Assembly: GCA_944321495.1 (NCBI GenBank)
Contig: CALULP010000013.1
Location: 91,882 to 155,881, forward strand
From: an uncultured Bacteroides sp.
GTDB lineage: Bacteria; Bacteroidota; Bacteroidia; Bacteroidales; Bacteroidaceae
Length of the DNA stretch: 64,000 nt
Reading direction: 5' to 3'
A model generated the notes under the pieces. It saw only the letters and a program-made list of their open reading frames with translations. It had not been told where the DNA came from and searched no databases. This document shows positions 34,393 through 43,452 of the stretch, piece after piece. How positions within the stretch are numbered: the stretch's first letter is position 1; each line of letters begins with the position of its first letter. The position numbers were made by a program, and so were the translations under genes.

Positions 34393-35724
34393 CTACATAT
34401 CTTCCATTGTGAGGCAAACGGCATCAATGACATAATGTGCCAACACTTTATTTCTCACCAATTCCACTTTTCTCGCAAATTCATCGGGTTTAAAGTTTTT
34501 CCGTTGCCTCTTCACCTCAGCTACCACGGCAGTTTTATCATCCGTTTTAATTCCTACAATGTCCACTTCGCAAGCATCTTTTCCTTTCTTAGCCTGCCAC
34601 CACGAGCCGATATTAATATATTCCTCGCTTTCAGCCATTTTTTGTCGGAAATACATTTCCAGCACCAGCCCTGAATAAGTTGGATAATCCATCTTTATCA
34701 GTTCGCCGAGCGATTTATAGTTTGCAAGCTCCACTAACGACCTGTACTTCACAAAATACCTAAACCAAAAGCGAAGAAAAAGGTCGGAAATCTCAAAACG
34801 CACCGTTTGCGTACCTTCTTTAGCAAAGATGGGACGCTTTTTAGCTATCAGTTCATAATCTTCCTCGAGTCTTCTAATGTGGCCTGCAATATTCGTCTCA
34901 CCCATGCTTTTCCCCAACTCAGATAATGTATTCCGGCCACAGGCAATATCAGCCAATACAGCAAAATAGTTACCGTATTTCCTCCCAAACTCTTGTATCA
35001 GCAAAGCATTTCCTTCATCAAGAAACGGGGAATCCGGCTGCACCATATAGTCTATCATCATTTCCACGTCCGTACATCCGTTTTGCATGAACAGATCCAC
35101 ATATTTAGGCACCCCCCCTGTAAACGCATACAAGGCCAACAAATCCTCTTTAGTGTAATCCGGTTTATAATCAGCCAATACCTCCTTCAGCACATCAGTA
35201 GCAAAAGGTTTCAACTTGATGATGCTGTCACAACGTCCGTAAAGTGGTTCCCGGGCGTCTTGAAAAATACGCGTCATCAATGTATATACAGAACCACTTG
35301 CCACAAAAAACACATGGGTAGTATCTTTGTAACGATCCCAAATATCTTGTATTTTGCTGTACAAGGTAGGATTGATGTAGAAAAACTCTTGGAACTCATC
35401 TATCACAAGGGTGAACTTTTCCATACGCCCAGCCCGCATCAACATCTCAAAAACATCGGCAAACGACTCTGTATTGTCGGGAACAAATACACTTTTCAAA
35501 GTGTCATTAATAACCTTTGCAAAACTATTACACAACATAGCTTCGTTACCTCGACTTACAAACAGATAGACCATTGTGCAATTTTCACAACTTTTCCTTA
35601 TCAGCATCGTTTTTCCTATACGCCTTCTGCCTGTCAGCACCGTCATTTGCGAATGATCCTTAAAAGCGATTTCACGCCGCCGCTCCAATTGCATCAATTC
35701 CGCTTTCCTGTCGTAGAACCTCAT
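34393..35724 (-). CDS. AAA+-type ATPase with C-terminal DUF234 nuclease-like domain
   Basis: About 443 residues from the ATG at 35724 (MRFYDRKAEL). The N-terminal STAND/archaeal-ATPase-like domain has Walker A TGRRRIGKTML and Walker B FTLVIDEFQEFF. The middle looks like a winged helix, and the C-terminus has EVDIVGI ... AVVAEVKRQ, the D/ExK pattern of PD-(D/E)XK nuclease folds seen in DUF234. Function of this common prokaryotic family is unknown; links to mobile or defence loci are frequent. The gene is AT-rich compared with its neighbours and adjacent to an Mrr-like nuclease, which hints at a transferred unit. Confidence 0.82.
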   Translation of the reverse strand: MRFYDRKAELMQLERRREIAFKDHSQMTVLTGRRRIGKTMLIRKSCENCTMVYLFVSRGNEAMLCNSFAKVINDTLKSVFVPDNTESFADVFEMLMRAGRMEKFTLVIDEFQEFFYINPTLYSKIQDIWDRYKDTTHVFFVASGSVYTLMTRIFQDAREPLYGRCDSIIKLKPFATDVLKEVLADYKPDYTKEDLLALYAFTGGVPKYVDLFMQNGCTDVEMMIDYMVQPDSPFLDEGNALLIQEFGRKYGNYFAVLADIACGRNTLSELGKSMGETNIAGHIRRLEEDYELIAKKRPIFAKEGTQTVRFEISDLFLRFWFRYFVKYRSLVELANYKSLGELIKMDYPTYSGLVLEMYFRQKMAESEEYINIGSWWQAKKGKDACEVDIVGIKTDDKTAVVAEVKRQRKNFKPDEFARKVELVRNKVLAHYVIDAVCLTMEDM

Positions 35725-35769
35725 ACCCAATCATTTTACTTTAATCCAACTTCAAGGAAAAATATACCG

Positions 35770-35795
35770 CCGTATATTATACAACCGTATATTTT
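35770..35795. promoter_or_regulatory. Paired CCGTATATT direct repeats upstream of the DUF234 ATPase gene
   Basis: CCGTATATTAT (35770-35780) and CCGTATATTTT (35785-35795) are direct repeats 15 bp apart, about 45-70 bp upstream of the minus-strand start codon at 35724, in an otherwise empty AT-rich spacer (35731-35964). They could be regulator sites; nothing else is visible in the spacer. Confidence 0.35.
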
Positions 35796-35964
35796 TAGCA
35801 AATATATGGATTTAGATCCAACAAAGCAAATGCGGTATTGCCTTTTTCGCCCAACTATTTGTTTTCCACCCAGCCACCATATCTCATCCGGAGATTACCT
35901 AAAAGTTCCTTAAAGGCTATCTCACCTCACCTTTTATGCACTCCCGCCATTATAAAGTCCGCCC

Positions 35965-36684
35965 TCATTCTTCCGGCCTTTGAAAGACTAACCGTAACGG
36001 GTCCTTTTCCATTTTAAAGAAAGGCACTTGCGAAAGTATCAACACAATCCCTGAAGATACACGCGAAGAATTCTGATTAATATAATCCCTCGTCACAGCA
36101 CCATCTTTCAGCAATTTGTCCACTGCCATCTTAAAAGATTCTATTGGAATAGTCCCTTCCTTTCCTGTAGAGGTTATTCTTCTTACTCCGGTCCAATCCA
36201 CTTTCAATATTCGATTCATTCCCTTTGAATTATATAACACTTTCCCCTCCAAAGGCATGACATAGTTTTTCCAAATGTCATCAAAAGCATGTATTTTATC
36301 ACTCTCTTCATTTCTCATATTTCCCATTTCGTCAGTTGTTTCTTGCAAATCATTCAAATCAGAGGTATTTTCTTGAATCTTCAATATCTCGATACCCAAT
36401 TCCTGTGCCACTTCCACTGCATCCGGCATCACTTCTCCATTCGTAGCTAACACGCCATGGGTACAACCAAAATAATCTTTAGCCCCATGCAAATTCATAA
36501 TCATTTGCCGATTTACTTTTCTCGATGAATTGCCATACATTTTGACCTGAATAGCTATTTTCTCATCGCCTTTACGGGCAAATACGTCTACTCCATAATC
36601 ATTACTTTGCGGAGTCAATTCCACTTCGTACCCTTGCTCCTTGAAGTAATCACTCACGCATTTTTCGTATTCTCTTGGTGTCAT
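35965..36684 (-). CDS. Mrr-like restriction-endonuclease-fold protein
   Basis: 239 residues. The N-terminal Mrr_cat domain (about 1-105) has the catalytic pattern NDYGVDVFARKGDEKIAIQVK (Asp then QxK) and later GVLATNG, as in Mrr-type nucleases that cut modified DNA. The C-terminal part (about 130-239) has VDWTGVRRITSTGK and EGTIPIESFKMAVDKLLKDG, which looks like a helical or winged-helix module that I do not recognise. AT-rich; downstream of it on the same strand is the DUF234 ATPase. It could act in defence against foreign DNA, which is an inference from the fold only. Confidence 0.78.
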   Translation of the reverse strand: MTPREYEKCVSDYFKEQGYEVELTPQSNDYGVDVFARKGDEKIAIQVKMYGNSSRKVNRQMIMNLHGAKDYFGCTHGVLATNGEVMPDAVEVAQELGIEILKIQENTSDLNDLQETTDEMGNMRNEESDKIHAFDDIWKNYVMPLEGKVLYNSKGMNRILKVDWTGVRRITSTGKEGTIPIESFKMAVDKLLKDGAVTRDYINQNSSRVSSGIVLILSQVPFFKMEKDPLRLVFQRPEE

Positions 36685-36803
36685 AATTGCATGTTAATAT
36701 TTTGATGATACATTTCTACCATTAACGTTGATTAAGATCCAAATCACCTCTTTTAAAACTTGTTGCGTCCCCATCATACAGCTTCACGTTCACGCCACAA
36801 TTT

Positions 36804-37247
36804 TCAGTCCGCAATAAAGTCATACAGGTCGGGGTCCTCATACATCAGGTCGTACTCCGTCTGCTCCACATCCCAAGGATTGATGCCCTCCCCGCCGTCC
36901 ATCGTCATGTTCTTGCGGGTGGTCAAGTCTTCCTCCACCTTGCGGGAGCGGCGGGGGTTGGGCACCAGCCTGGCCTTGCCCAAACGGATGGAGTCATTGC
37001 ACTGCGCCAAGGTGAGGGGCGTCCGGGAGATGATTTCGTAGTAACTCACTGTCCGCCTGCGCCCTTGGGGCACCACGCGGCTGTCGCCGTTTATCAGTTT
37101 CTCTACCTTTACAGCACGCTCCACAGGCTCGGTCACCACCTCCACCACATAACGGTGAAGTTTCTGTCCGCAAAGGCTTATAGGGAATAACAAAGCCAAA
37201 GCCACAGCCAACAGACCGGCCAACCGGATTTTCATTTTCGTCTTCAT
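36804..37247 (-). CDS. Small exported protein of unknown function
   Basis: 147 residues with a Sec signal peptide (about 1-28, MKTKMKIRLAGLLAVALALLF...SLCGQ). The mature part is basic in the middle (PQGRRRTVSYYEII; PNPRRSRKVEEDL) and acidic at the C-terminus (YEDPDLYDFIAD). No known domain was recognised. It sits between the Mrr-like gene and the broken WYL regulator, on the same strand as both. Confidence 0.65.
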   Translation of the reverse strand: MKTKMKIRLAGLLAVALALLFPISLCGQKLHRYVVEVVTEPVERAVKVEKLINGDSRVVPQGRRRTVSYYEIISRTPLTLAQCNDSIRLGKARLVPNPRRSRKVEEDLTTRKNMTMDGGEGINPWDVEQTEYDLMYEDPDLYDFIAD

Positions 37248-37283
37248 AACACGTTCATTTTAAATGTCAAACCACTTTGATTT

Positions 37284-37301
37284 AGCGCGCGCAAGCGCGC
37301 T
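37284..37301. terminator. GC-rich hairpin with GCAA loop
   Basis: AGCGCGC-GCAA-GCGCGCT followed by TTAAT on the plus strand. It borders repeat copy C; another hairpin, CGGGGC-TGC-GCCCCG, borders the other end at 37371-37385. Its direction and role are unclear. Confidence 0.4.
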
Positions 37302-37303
37302 TT

Positions 37304-37370
37304 AATGAAGAATTCTCAAGAATTCAGTCACATCACTAATTCTTCATTCTTAGTTCTTCATTCTTCATTT
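37304..37370. repeat. AATGAAGAATT inverted-arm repeat, copy C
   Basis: Left arm AATGAAGAATT (37304-37314), right arm AATTCTTCATT (37338-37348) extended by further TTCTTCATT words to 37370. It lies between the small exported protein gene and the WYL pseudogene and is flanked by two GC-rich hairpins. Confidence 0.75.
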
Positions 37371-37407
37371 CGGGGCTGCGCCCCGCTAAATTATCCTTTA
37401 CGCTGCT

Positions 37408-38319
37408 TCACGAATTCCTCTTCAACGCCTCCTCGTACACCTGCCGCACCCGCTCGCGCAAATGTTGCGGGCGTATCACTTCCAGTGACCGGCTGCGCGA
37501 CAGCAGTTCCATCACAAAGTCGTTGGTGATGCGCAACCGCAGAGCAATGCGGAATTCTTCCTCCGTGTCCGCCAGCACCCGCTGGGAGTGGTGCAGAGGC
37601 ACTGACTTCAGGAACTTTCCGTCGAGGGCATCGTAGCGCAATTCAATGTCTTCCACCGGGATGTCCTGCTGATTCCAAATGCCATAGCAGTCGCGGAACA
37701 ACTCGTCCACTTCCACCTCCCGGTCGCGCTTGAAACCTTCGTCCTCCAGTACCCGCAGTTCGCGGATGCGGTCCACCCCGAAAGTCTTCAACGTCTCGCC
37801 CTCATAGGCCAACAGATATCACCGCTGGTTGGACTCTTTCAGATAGTAAGGCTGCACGCACTTCTCCACCACCTCATCATCGTGCCGCACCAGCAGGTAC
37901 CGGAACGCCACGGGATGGCAGCCTTTGATGGCCCCAATCAGCGGCGCCAGCCACTCGCTGTGTAGCGGTCGGTGGTGCTCGGCCAACACGTACGAAGCCA
38001 AGTCGCTGTCTGCCGCCAGCGCGTTCAGCAGGTCGAAGTTCAGCAACAGTTGCTCGTATCGCTCCGCCAATTGCCCGTCCTGCTCCTTGATGCAATAACC
38101 GCCACGCGCCTTGTCCGCCGCGATTTCAATGCCAAACAGCTCGGCAATCTCCTTGAAGTCGTGCTGCAGCGTACGCACATCCACCGCCGCATAGCCGCGC
38201 GCCTCCATGCAACGTGCCACGTACCGCTTCAGTTCCTCCTGCGACACGCACGTCCGGCTGCCCTTCAACTTATTCACAATGACCAGCATGCGCTGTATGC
38301 CCTCCAATCGTTTTCCCAT
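37408..38319 (-). pseudogene. WYL-domain transcriptional regulator interrupted by one stop codon
   Basis: An N-terminal part (37819-38319, start MGKRLEGIQRML) with a helix-turn-helix-like region and a C-terminal part (to 37408) are in the same frame, separated by one TGA at 37819-37821. Reading through gives QPYYLKESNQR-stop-YLLAYEGE; the family expects Trp there, so TGG has become TGA at exactly the W of the W-Y-L motif. The C-terminal part continues with the usual KTFGVDRI and ends normally (VYEEALKRNS). Everything else is intact, so this is a very recent loss, a sequencing error, or, least likely, readthrough. WYL proteins often regulate defence or DNA-damage genes. Confidence 0.85.
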
Positions 38320-38344
38320 AACGCATCGTGTTTTTATTTTTTTC

Positions 38345-38352
38345 CAAAGATA
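38345..38352 (-). promoter_or_regulatory. -7 element of the WYL regulator
   Basis: The minus strand has TATCTTTG, a perfect TAnnTTTG, 26 bp upstream of the start codon. The promoter is thus intact although the gene is broken. Confidence 0.6.
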
Positions 38353-38445
38353 GTGGCCGTAGGCGACAAAACATGTCGTTTTCCCGATTTTTTCAAAAAT
38401 TAAGGTTCTCAAATGTGTGCCGCATGTACCCCCACGTTCCACCAC

Positions 38446-38868
38446 GTAGTGCTCCTTGTTATAGTAATTTCTATTTATAATAGCAATGAAACATATTTAC
38501 TTTTATAATTTTCAAGTATTCAAGAATTCTTACACAAAGTGTATTATACAATGCTGATTATCAAATAAATATAGCATCAATTCATACCCTCGCCTCACCT
38601 TATCCTTACCAAGTCCTTACCAACTCCTTATCTGCTTCGCTCCTCATTCGGTGTTATAGACCGAAGGTGAAGCGAAGCAAATACGTACATGGCGAGGTAA
38701 AATATCTTGTCTATCAATTCCTCATAGCTGCCAAGCTCCGATGTTCCATTTAGGGCATATCGAGGTTTTTTCAGGCCCCTTTGCGCCAAATATCGGAGAA
38801 ATTCACTTCCTTTGTAGTAATTTAGCGGTAGAGTGTACACCCTGCCGGCTACAAACCTTTGGAACAGA
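38446..38868. other. AT-rich spacer with 11-bp repeats and a hairpin, upstream of tamB
   Basis: No credible gene is seen. At 38592-38635 four 11-bp steps repeat (two copies of TCCTTACCAA plus degenerate flanks). Right after, TGCTTCGCT and ACCGAA/TTCGGT segments between 38632 and 38680 form an interrupted hairpin (arms TGCTTCGCT and AGCGAAGCA). A 70-codon minus-strand frame at 38628-38840 overlaps these and has no family features. Confidence 0.5.
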
Positions 38869-41800
38869 ATGACGGAAACAACGAATCATAAAAAACGGAC
38901 TGCACTGCGGGTAGCGATTTGGGTAGTACTCACCCCCATCGTACTGTTCGCCTTGCTGATGACCTTGCTGTATGTGCCGCCCGTGCAGGACTTCATCCGG
39001 CGGAAAGCCACCACCCTGGCTTCCGAGGCCACGGGCATGGAGATAGCCGTGGAGCGCATAGACCTGCGTTTCCCGCTCAACCTGCTGGTGCGCGGCGTGC
39101 AAGTGGTACAGCCTGCCGACAGCCTTGCCCCGGACATCCAGGCTCCCGACACGTTGCTGAGGCTGGGCAGCCTGAATGTCAGCGTACAAGCCTTGCCGTT
39201 GTTCCGCGGACAGGTGGAGGTGGACGGCATCACCCTCGAACAGGTGTCGGTCAACTCGGCGCGCCTGTTGCCCGGCATGAAGGTACAGGGTACGTTGGGA
39301 CGCTTCTTCCTGGAAAGCCACGGGGTGGACCTGAAACAGGAAACCGTGGTGCTGAACAGCGTGGAACTGTCCGATACCCACGTGCAGGTTCTCCTGGCCG
39401 ACACCCTTCCGCCTACGCCCGAAGACACCACCGCCACAGCCCCGCTGAACTGGAAAATCAAGCTGCACACGCTCAAGTTGGCAGACATCTCCGTAGGACT
39501 GGACATGCCGCTCGACAGCCTGTGGCTGGACGCCCGCATAGGCAGCATCGGCATACACGAGGCACAGGCCGACCTGGGCAGGCAAGCCTACGGCTGGCAG
39601 CAGTTCGCACTGGAAGGCAGCGCCCTCGACTACCGCAGCGGGACGCCGGCCGCAAGCAACACCCCGGGCTTCAACCCCAACCACATTGCCCTGCGCGACC
39701 TGCGGTTGGGCATCGACTCGGTACATTACTGCGGGCACGACATCCGGGCACAAATCCGCGAATTCGTCCTCAATGAACATTCGGGACTCAGCATCCGTTC
39801 GTTCACCGGGGAAATCAACGCCGACTCAACCCTGATACGCATCCCCTCCCTGAGGCTGACCACCCCGAACAGCGAGATAGACCTCAGCGCACAGACCTAT
39901 TGGGAACTGATTGACATTCCCACCACAGGACACTTGAGCGCCCGGCTTAATGCCCGCATCGGCAAGCAGGACGTGATGCTCTTGGCCGGCAACCTGCCCG
40001 AGGCGTTCAAGGAAGACTACCCCATGCACCCGCTCATCCTCCGCGCCGGCACGGAAGGCAACTTGAAGCAAATGCAGATATCGCGCTTCAACATCAACCT
40101 GCCCGGAGCGTTTTCGATAGACGGCGGCGGGGAATTCTGGAACCTGAACGACAGTATCCGGCGCAACGGGAACATGGACCTGCGGATGCGCACGGGCGAC
40201 CTGAACTTCCTGACCAGCCTTGCCGGCGACTCGGCCACGTTCGCCGTGCCCGACAGCATGAGGCTCAACGCGAAGTTGGGCGTGGAGGGACCACGTGTCA
40301 CAGCCACCCTCCAGGTGCACGAACAGCAAGGCTTCCTGGGACTGAATGCCGACTACAACCTTGCCGACGAAACTTACCATGCCGACCTTGCCATCGACAG
40401 CCTGCAAATAAACCACTTTCTGCCCAACGACTCCATCTACCTGCTGTCCGCACAACTGAAAGCCCAAGGCAAAGGCACAGACTTTACTTCGCCACATACG
40501 GCTACCGCCCTGGAAGCCTCGCTCCAGAAATTGCAGTACGGGCATTGGGACCTGAGCGGCATCGGGGTCAAAGCCGGACTGGACGCATCGGTGGCTTCCG
40601 TCCGCCTGTCCAGCCGAAACGACCTGCTGCAAATGCAAGGGGACGCTTCCCTGCGGTTGGACCGCACCTATCTGGACGGCACACTGGACGTGGACGTGGA
40701 CAACGTCAACCTGCACAGCCTGGGTATAGCGCCCAAGCCCTTGAAACACCCCTTCAGCTTCAGGCTGGGGGCAGAAGCCCGGCACGACTCGGTGAAAATA
40801 GGGCTGGCAGCCGGCGACATGGACTTCCGCTTCCGCGCCCGCAGCACACTGAAGCGACTGATGGAACAAGGCACCCTGTTTGCCGACCTCCTGATGAAGC
40901 AGATAGACAACCGGAAGCTGGACCATGCCGAGCTGCGCCGCACGCTGCCATCGGCAGGCATGCAGTTGAAAGCCGGACGTGAGAACCCCATCAGCCACCT
41001 GCTGGAGGCCAAAGGCATCCGGTACAACGACTTCACCCTGCGCTTTGGCTTCACGCCCGACAGGGGCATCAACGGCAGCACGGCCATCCATGGGCTGCAC
41101 ACCGATTCGCTGCAACTGGACACCGTGTTCTTTGCCATCAGCCAGGACACCACACGCATGAAGCTGCAAGGCGGAGTCATCAACGGCCCCCGCAACCCGC
41201 AGTTTACTTTCCGCAGCATACTGACAGGAGAAATACGCAACGAAGACGCCGAACTGACGGTGAACTTTACCGACAGCCAAGGACGGACAGGCATCTTGCT
41301 GGGGCTCAATGCCCGCCCGCTGACCGAAGGACACGGAAAGGGCAATGGCTTCCTGCTGCACATTACTCCCGAAGAACCGGTCATCGCTTTCCGCAAATTC
41401 CGTTTCAACGATGCACACAACTGGGTATATTTCCATAAAAATATGCGCGTGTATGCCAACATCGACATGGTGGGCGACGACGGCATCGGATTCCGCATGC
41501 AGTCGGAAGAGGCAGACACCGTATCGCTGCAAAACATCCACCTCGAACTGAACCGGTTCCGGTTGAGCGAGTTAGGACAAGTCATGCCTTACCTACCCCA
41601 GTTGCGCGGGCTGCTGACAGCCAAGGCACACTACAAACAGACTGACAACCGCCTGCAAGTGTCCGCAGAAGCCGACGTCAAGGAACTCAGCTACGAAGGG
41701 CAACCGGTGGGCGATTTAGGCGTGAGCGGGACCTGGCTGCCCGAGGAGGGAAACAGGCACCTGCTGGGCGGGAAATTCATGGTCAACAACCGGGAAGTGC

Positions 41801-43437
41801 TCACCGTAGGCGGTATCCTGGGAGAAAAAGACGGGCGAGACACCCTTGCCGTAGCCGCGCGCCTGAAACGTTTCCCGCTCGACATTGCCAATGCCTTTGT
41901 CCCGGACAAAATGGTCAGCCTGCGGGGGTACTTGAACAGCGACATCACCGTGCGCGGCTCGCTGGAGAAGCCCGAACTGCAAGGACAGCTTGCACTGGAC
42001 ACGGCATCCGTCTTCATCCGCCAGGCAGGGGCCCGCTACTGGTTCAGCACCCGCCCTGTCAAGATACAGGACAACCGGTTGGTGTTCGACCGTTTCTCCC
42101 TCTACACCACCAGCGACAACCCGTTTAGCATAGACGGCACCATTGACTTCCGTAATTTAGAACGCCCCACTGCCGACTTACAACTGAAAGCCGTAAACTA
42201 CAACCTGCTCAATGCGCCCCGCCACCGCGGAAGCCTGGTGTACGGCAAAGTGTTTGTCGACCTGGCAGCCATGATACGCGGGCCGCTGGACGCCTTGACC
42301 ATGCGCGGGAACATGAACTTGCTGGGCAACACCAATGTCACGTATGTATTGACCGACTCCCCCCTGACCGTGGAAGACCGGTTGGACGAACTGGTGACGT
42401 TCACCTCATTCAACGACACGACCACCGTGCCGGTAGTGGAAGGCGGCGCGTTGTCGCTGGGCGGCATGGATGTGCTGTTATCTCTGCACATTGACGATGC
42501 CGTGCGGCTGCGTGCCGACCTGGTGACCGACGGCAGCAAATACATTGAATTGGAAGGTGGCGGCGACCTGTCCCTGCAATATACCCCCCAAGGCGACATG
42601 AGCCTGACCGGACGCTACACGCTGTCCGGAGGCATGATGAAATACTCGTTGCCCATTATCCCGCTGAAAGAGTTCAAATTCGACAGCGGAAGTTATGTAG
42701 ACTGGCGCGGCGACCTGATGAACCCCACACTAAGCCTGAAAGCCACGGAACGCTTACGGGCATCGGTATCCGACGGAGGGGACGAAGGAGCCTCACGCAT
42801 GGTGAACTTCGATGTATCCATCGCCATACAAAACCGGCTGTCGGCTCCCGACCTGATATTTGACATTGCCGCGCCGGAAGACGCCACCGTTGAAAACGAA
42901 CTGCAAGCCATGGGGGCCGAAGAGCGCAGCAAGCAAGCCATTGCCATGATGGCGACGGGCATTTATATGGGTAGCGGCGGCGCAGGCAACCTCAGCATGG
43001 GTGCAGCCTTGAACAGCGTGCTGCAAAACCAGATAAACAGCCTGGCAGGCAGCATGAAAGGGGCAAGCATCAGCGTGGGCGTGGAAGACCGCACTTCGGC
43101 AGAAACGGGCGACAAGCAGACGGATTACAGCTTCCGCTACTCGCAACGTTTCTTCAACGACCGCATACAAGTGGTCATAGGCGGCAAGGTGACCACAGGA
43201 GCCAATGCGACAAACAACGCCCAATCATTTATCGACAACATATCGCTGGAGTACAGGCTCGACAACTCGGGCACACGCTACGTCCGTGTGTTCTACAACA
43301 AAAATTACGAAAGCGTGCTCGATGGCGAAATCACCGAAACGGGGCTTGGCCTTGTGCTGCGCCGCAAGATGGACCGCGTAGGAGAGTTGTTCATCTTCAA
43401 GAAGAAGCGGAGAGGGGAAATTGAAGGTAAGAAATAA
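38869..43437 (+). CDS. Translocation and assembly module protein TamB-like (DUF490)
   Basis: About 1522 residues from the ATG at 38869 (MTETTNHKKRTALRVAIWVVL); an in-frame ATG at 38833 would add 12 unlikely residues. One N-terminal membrane anchor (about 12-35) is followed by a very long beta-strand-rich periplasmic region and the C-terminal DUF490/TamB domain (about 1100-1480) with LQLKAVNYNLLNAP, VYGKVFVDLAAMIRGPLDALTMRGNMNL and a terminal GTRYVRVFYNKNYESVLDGEI. AsmA/TamB-class proteins bridge the envelope and take part in outer-membrane protein or phospholipid delivery. It lies 15 bp before its TamA-like partner. Confidence 0.93.
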   Translation: MTETTNHKKRTALRVAIWVVLTPIVLFALLMTLLYVPPVQDFIRRKATTLASEATGMEIAVERIDLRFPLNLLVRGVQVVQPADSLAPDIQAPDTLLRLGSLNVSVQALPLFRGQVEVDGITLEQVSVNSARLLPGMKVQGTLGRFFLESHGVDLKQETVVLNSVELSDTHVQVLLADTLPPTPEDTTATAPLNWKIKLHTLKLADISVGLDMPLDSLWLDARIGSIGIHEAQADLGRQAYGWQQFALEGSALDYRSGTPAASNTPGFNPNHIALRDLRLGIDSVHYCGHDIRAQIREFVLNEHSGLSIRSFTGEINADSTLIRIPSLRLTTPNSEIDLSAQTYWELIDIPTTGHLSARLNARIGKQDVMLLAGNLPEAFKEDYPMHPLILRAGTEGNLKQMQISRFNINLPGAFSIDGGGEFWNLNDSIRRNGNMDLRMRTGDLNFLTSLAGDSATFAVPDSMRLNAKLGVEGPRVTATLQVHEQQGFLGLNADYNLADETYHADLAIDSLQINHFLPNDSIYLLSAQLKAQGKGTDFTSPHTATALEASLQKLQYGHWDLSGIGVKAGLDASVASVRLSSRNDLLQMQGDASLRLDRTYLDGTLDVDVDNVNLHSLGIAPKPLKHPFSFRLGAEARHDSVKIGLAAGDMDFRFRARSTLKRLMEQGTLFADLLMKQIDNRKLDHAELRRTLPSAGMQLKAGRENPISHLLEAKGIRYNDFTLRFGFTPDRGINGSTAIHGLHTDSLQLDTVFFAISQDTTRMKLQGGVINGPRNPQFTFRSILTGEIRNEDAELTVNFTDSQGRTGILLGLNARPLTEGHGKGNGFLLHITPEEPVIAFRKFRFNDAHNWVYFHKNMRVYANIDMVGDDGIGFRMQSEEADTVSLQNIHLELNRFRLSELGQVMPYLPQLRGLLTAKAHYKQTDNRLQVSAEADVKELSYEGQPVGDLGVSGTWLPEEGNRHLLGGKFMVNNREVLTVGGILGEKDGRDTLAVAARLKRFPLDIANAFVPDKMVSLRGYLNSDITVRGSLEKPELQGQLALDTASVFIRQAGARYWFSTRPVKIQDNRLVFDRFSLYTTSDNPFSIDGTIDFRNLERPTADLQLKAVNYNLLNAPRHRGSLVYGKVFVDLAAMIRGPLDALTMRGNMNLLGNTNVTYVLTDSPLTVEDRLDELVTFTSFNDTTTVPVVEGGALSLGGMDVLLSLHIDDAVRLRADLVTDGSKYIELEGGGDLSLQYTPQGDMSLTGRYTLSGGMMKYSLPIIPLKEFKFDSGSYVDWRGDLMNPTLSLKATERLRASVSDGGDEGASRMVNFDVSIAIQNRLSAPDLIFDIAAPEDATVENELQAMGAEERSKQAIAMMATGIYMGSGGAGNLSMGAALNSVLQNQINSLAGSMKGASISVGVEDRTSAETGDKQTDYSFRYSQRFFNDRIQVVIGGKVTTGANATNNAQSFIDNISLEYRLDNSGTRYVRVFYNKNYESVLDGEITETGLGLVLRRKMDRVGELFIFKKKRRGEIEGKK

Positions 43438-43452
43438 CAAGAGAGACAATCT

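Noticed and set aside
37819-37821. UGA recoding (Sec or Trp) in the WYL gene
   Set aside because: No hairpin suited to selenocysteine insertion follows, and TGA ends intact genes elsewhere in the window (for example thrA), so a simple nonsense mutation is more likely.
38628-38840. Small minus-strand gene (70 codons) upstream of tamB
   Set aside because: It overlaps the hairpin and repeat region and has no recognisable domain, promoter or neighbour support.
39826-41541. Long minus-strand open frame within tamB
   Set aside because: It is antisense to a well-supported gene in GC-rich sequence, has no family features and is a composition artefact; similar frames at 4626-5918, 28374-29759 and 43885-45312 were dismissed for the same reason.
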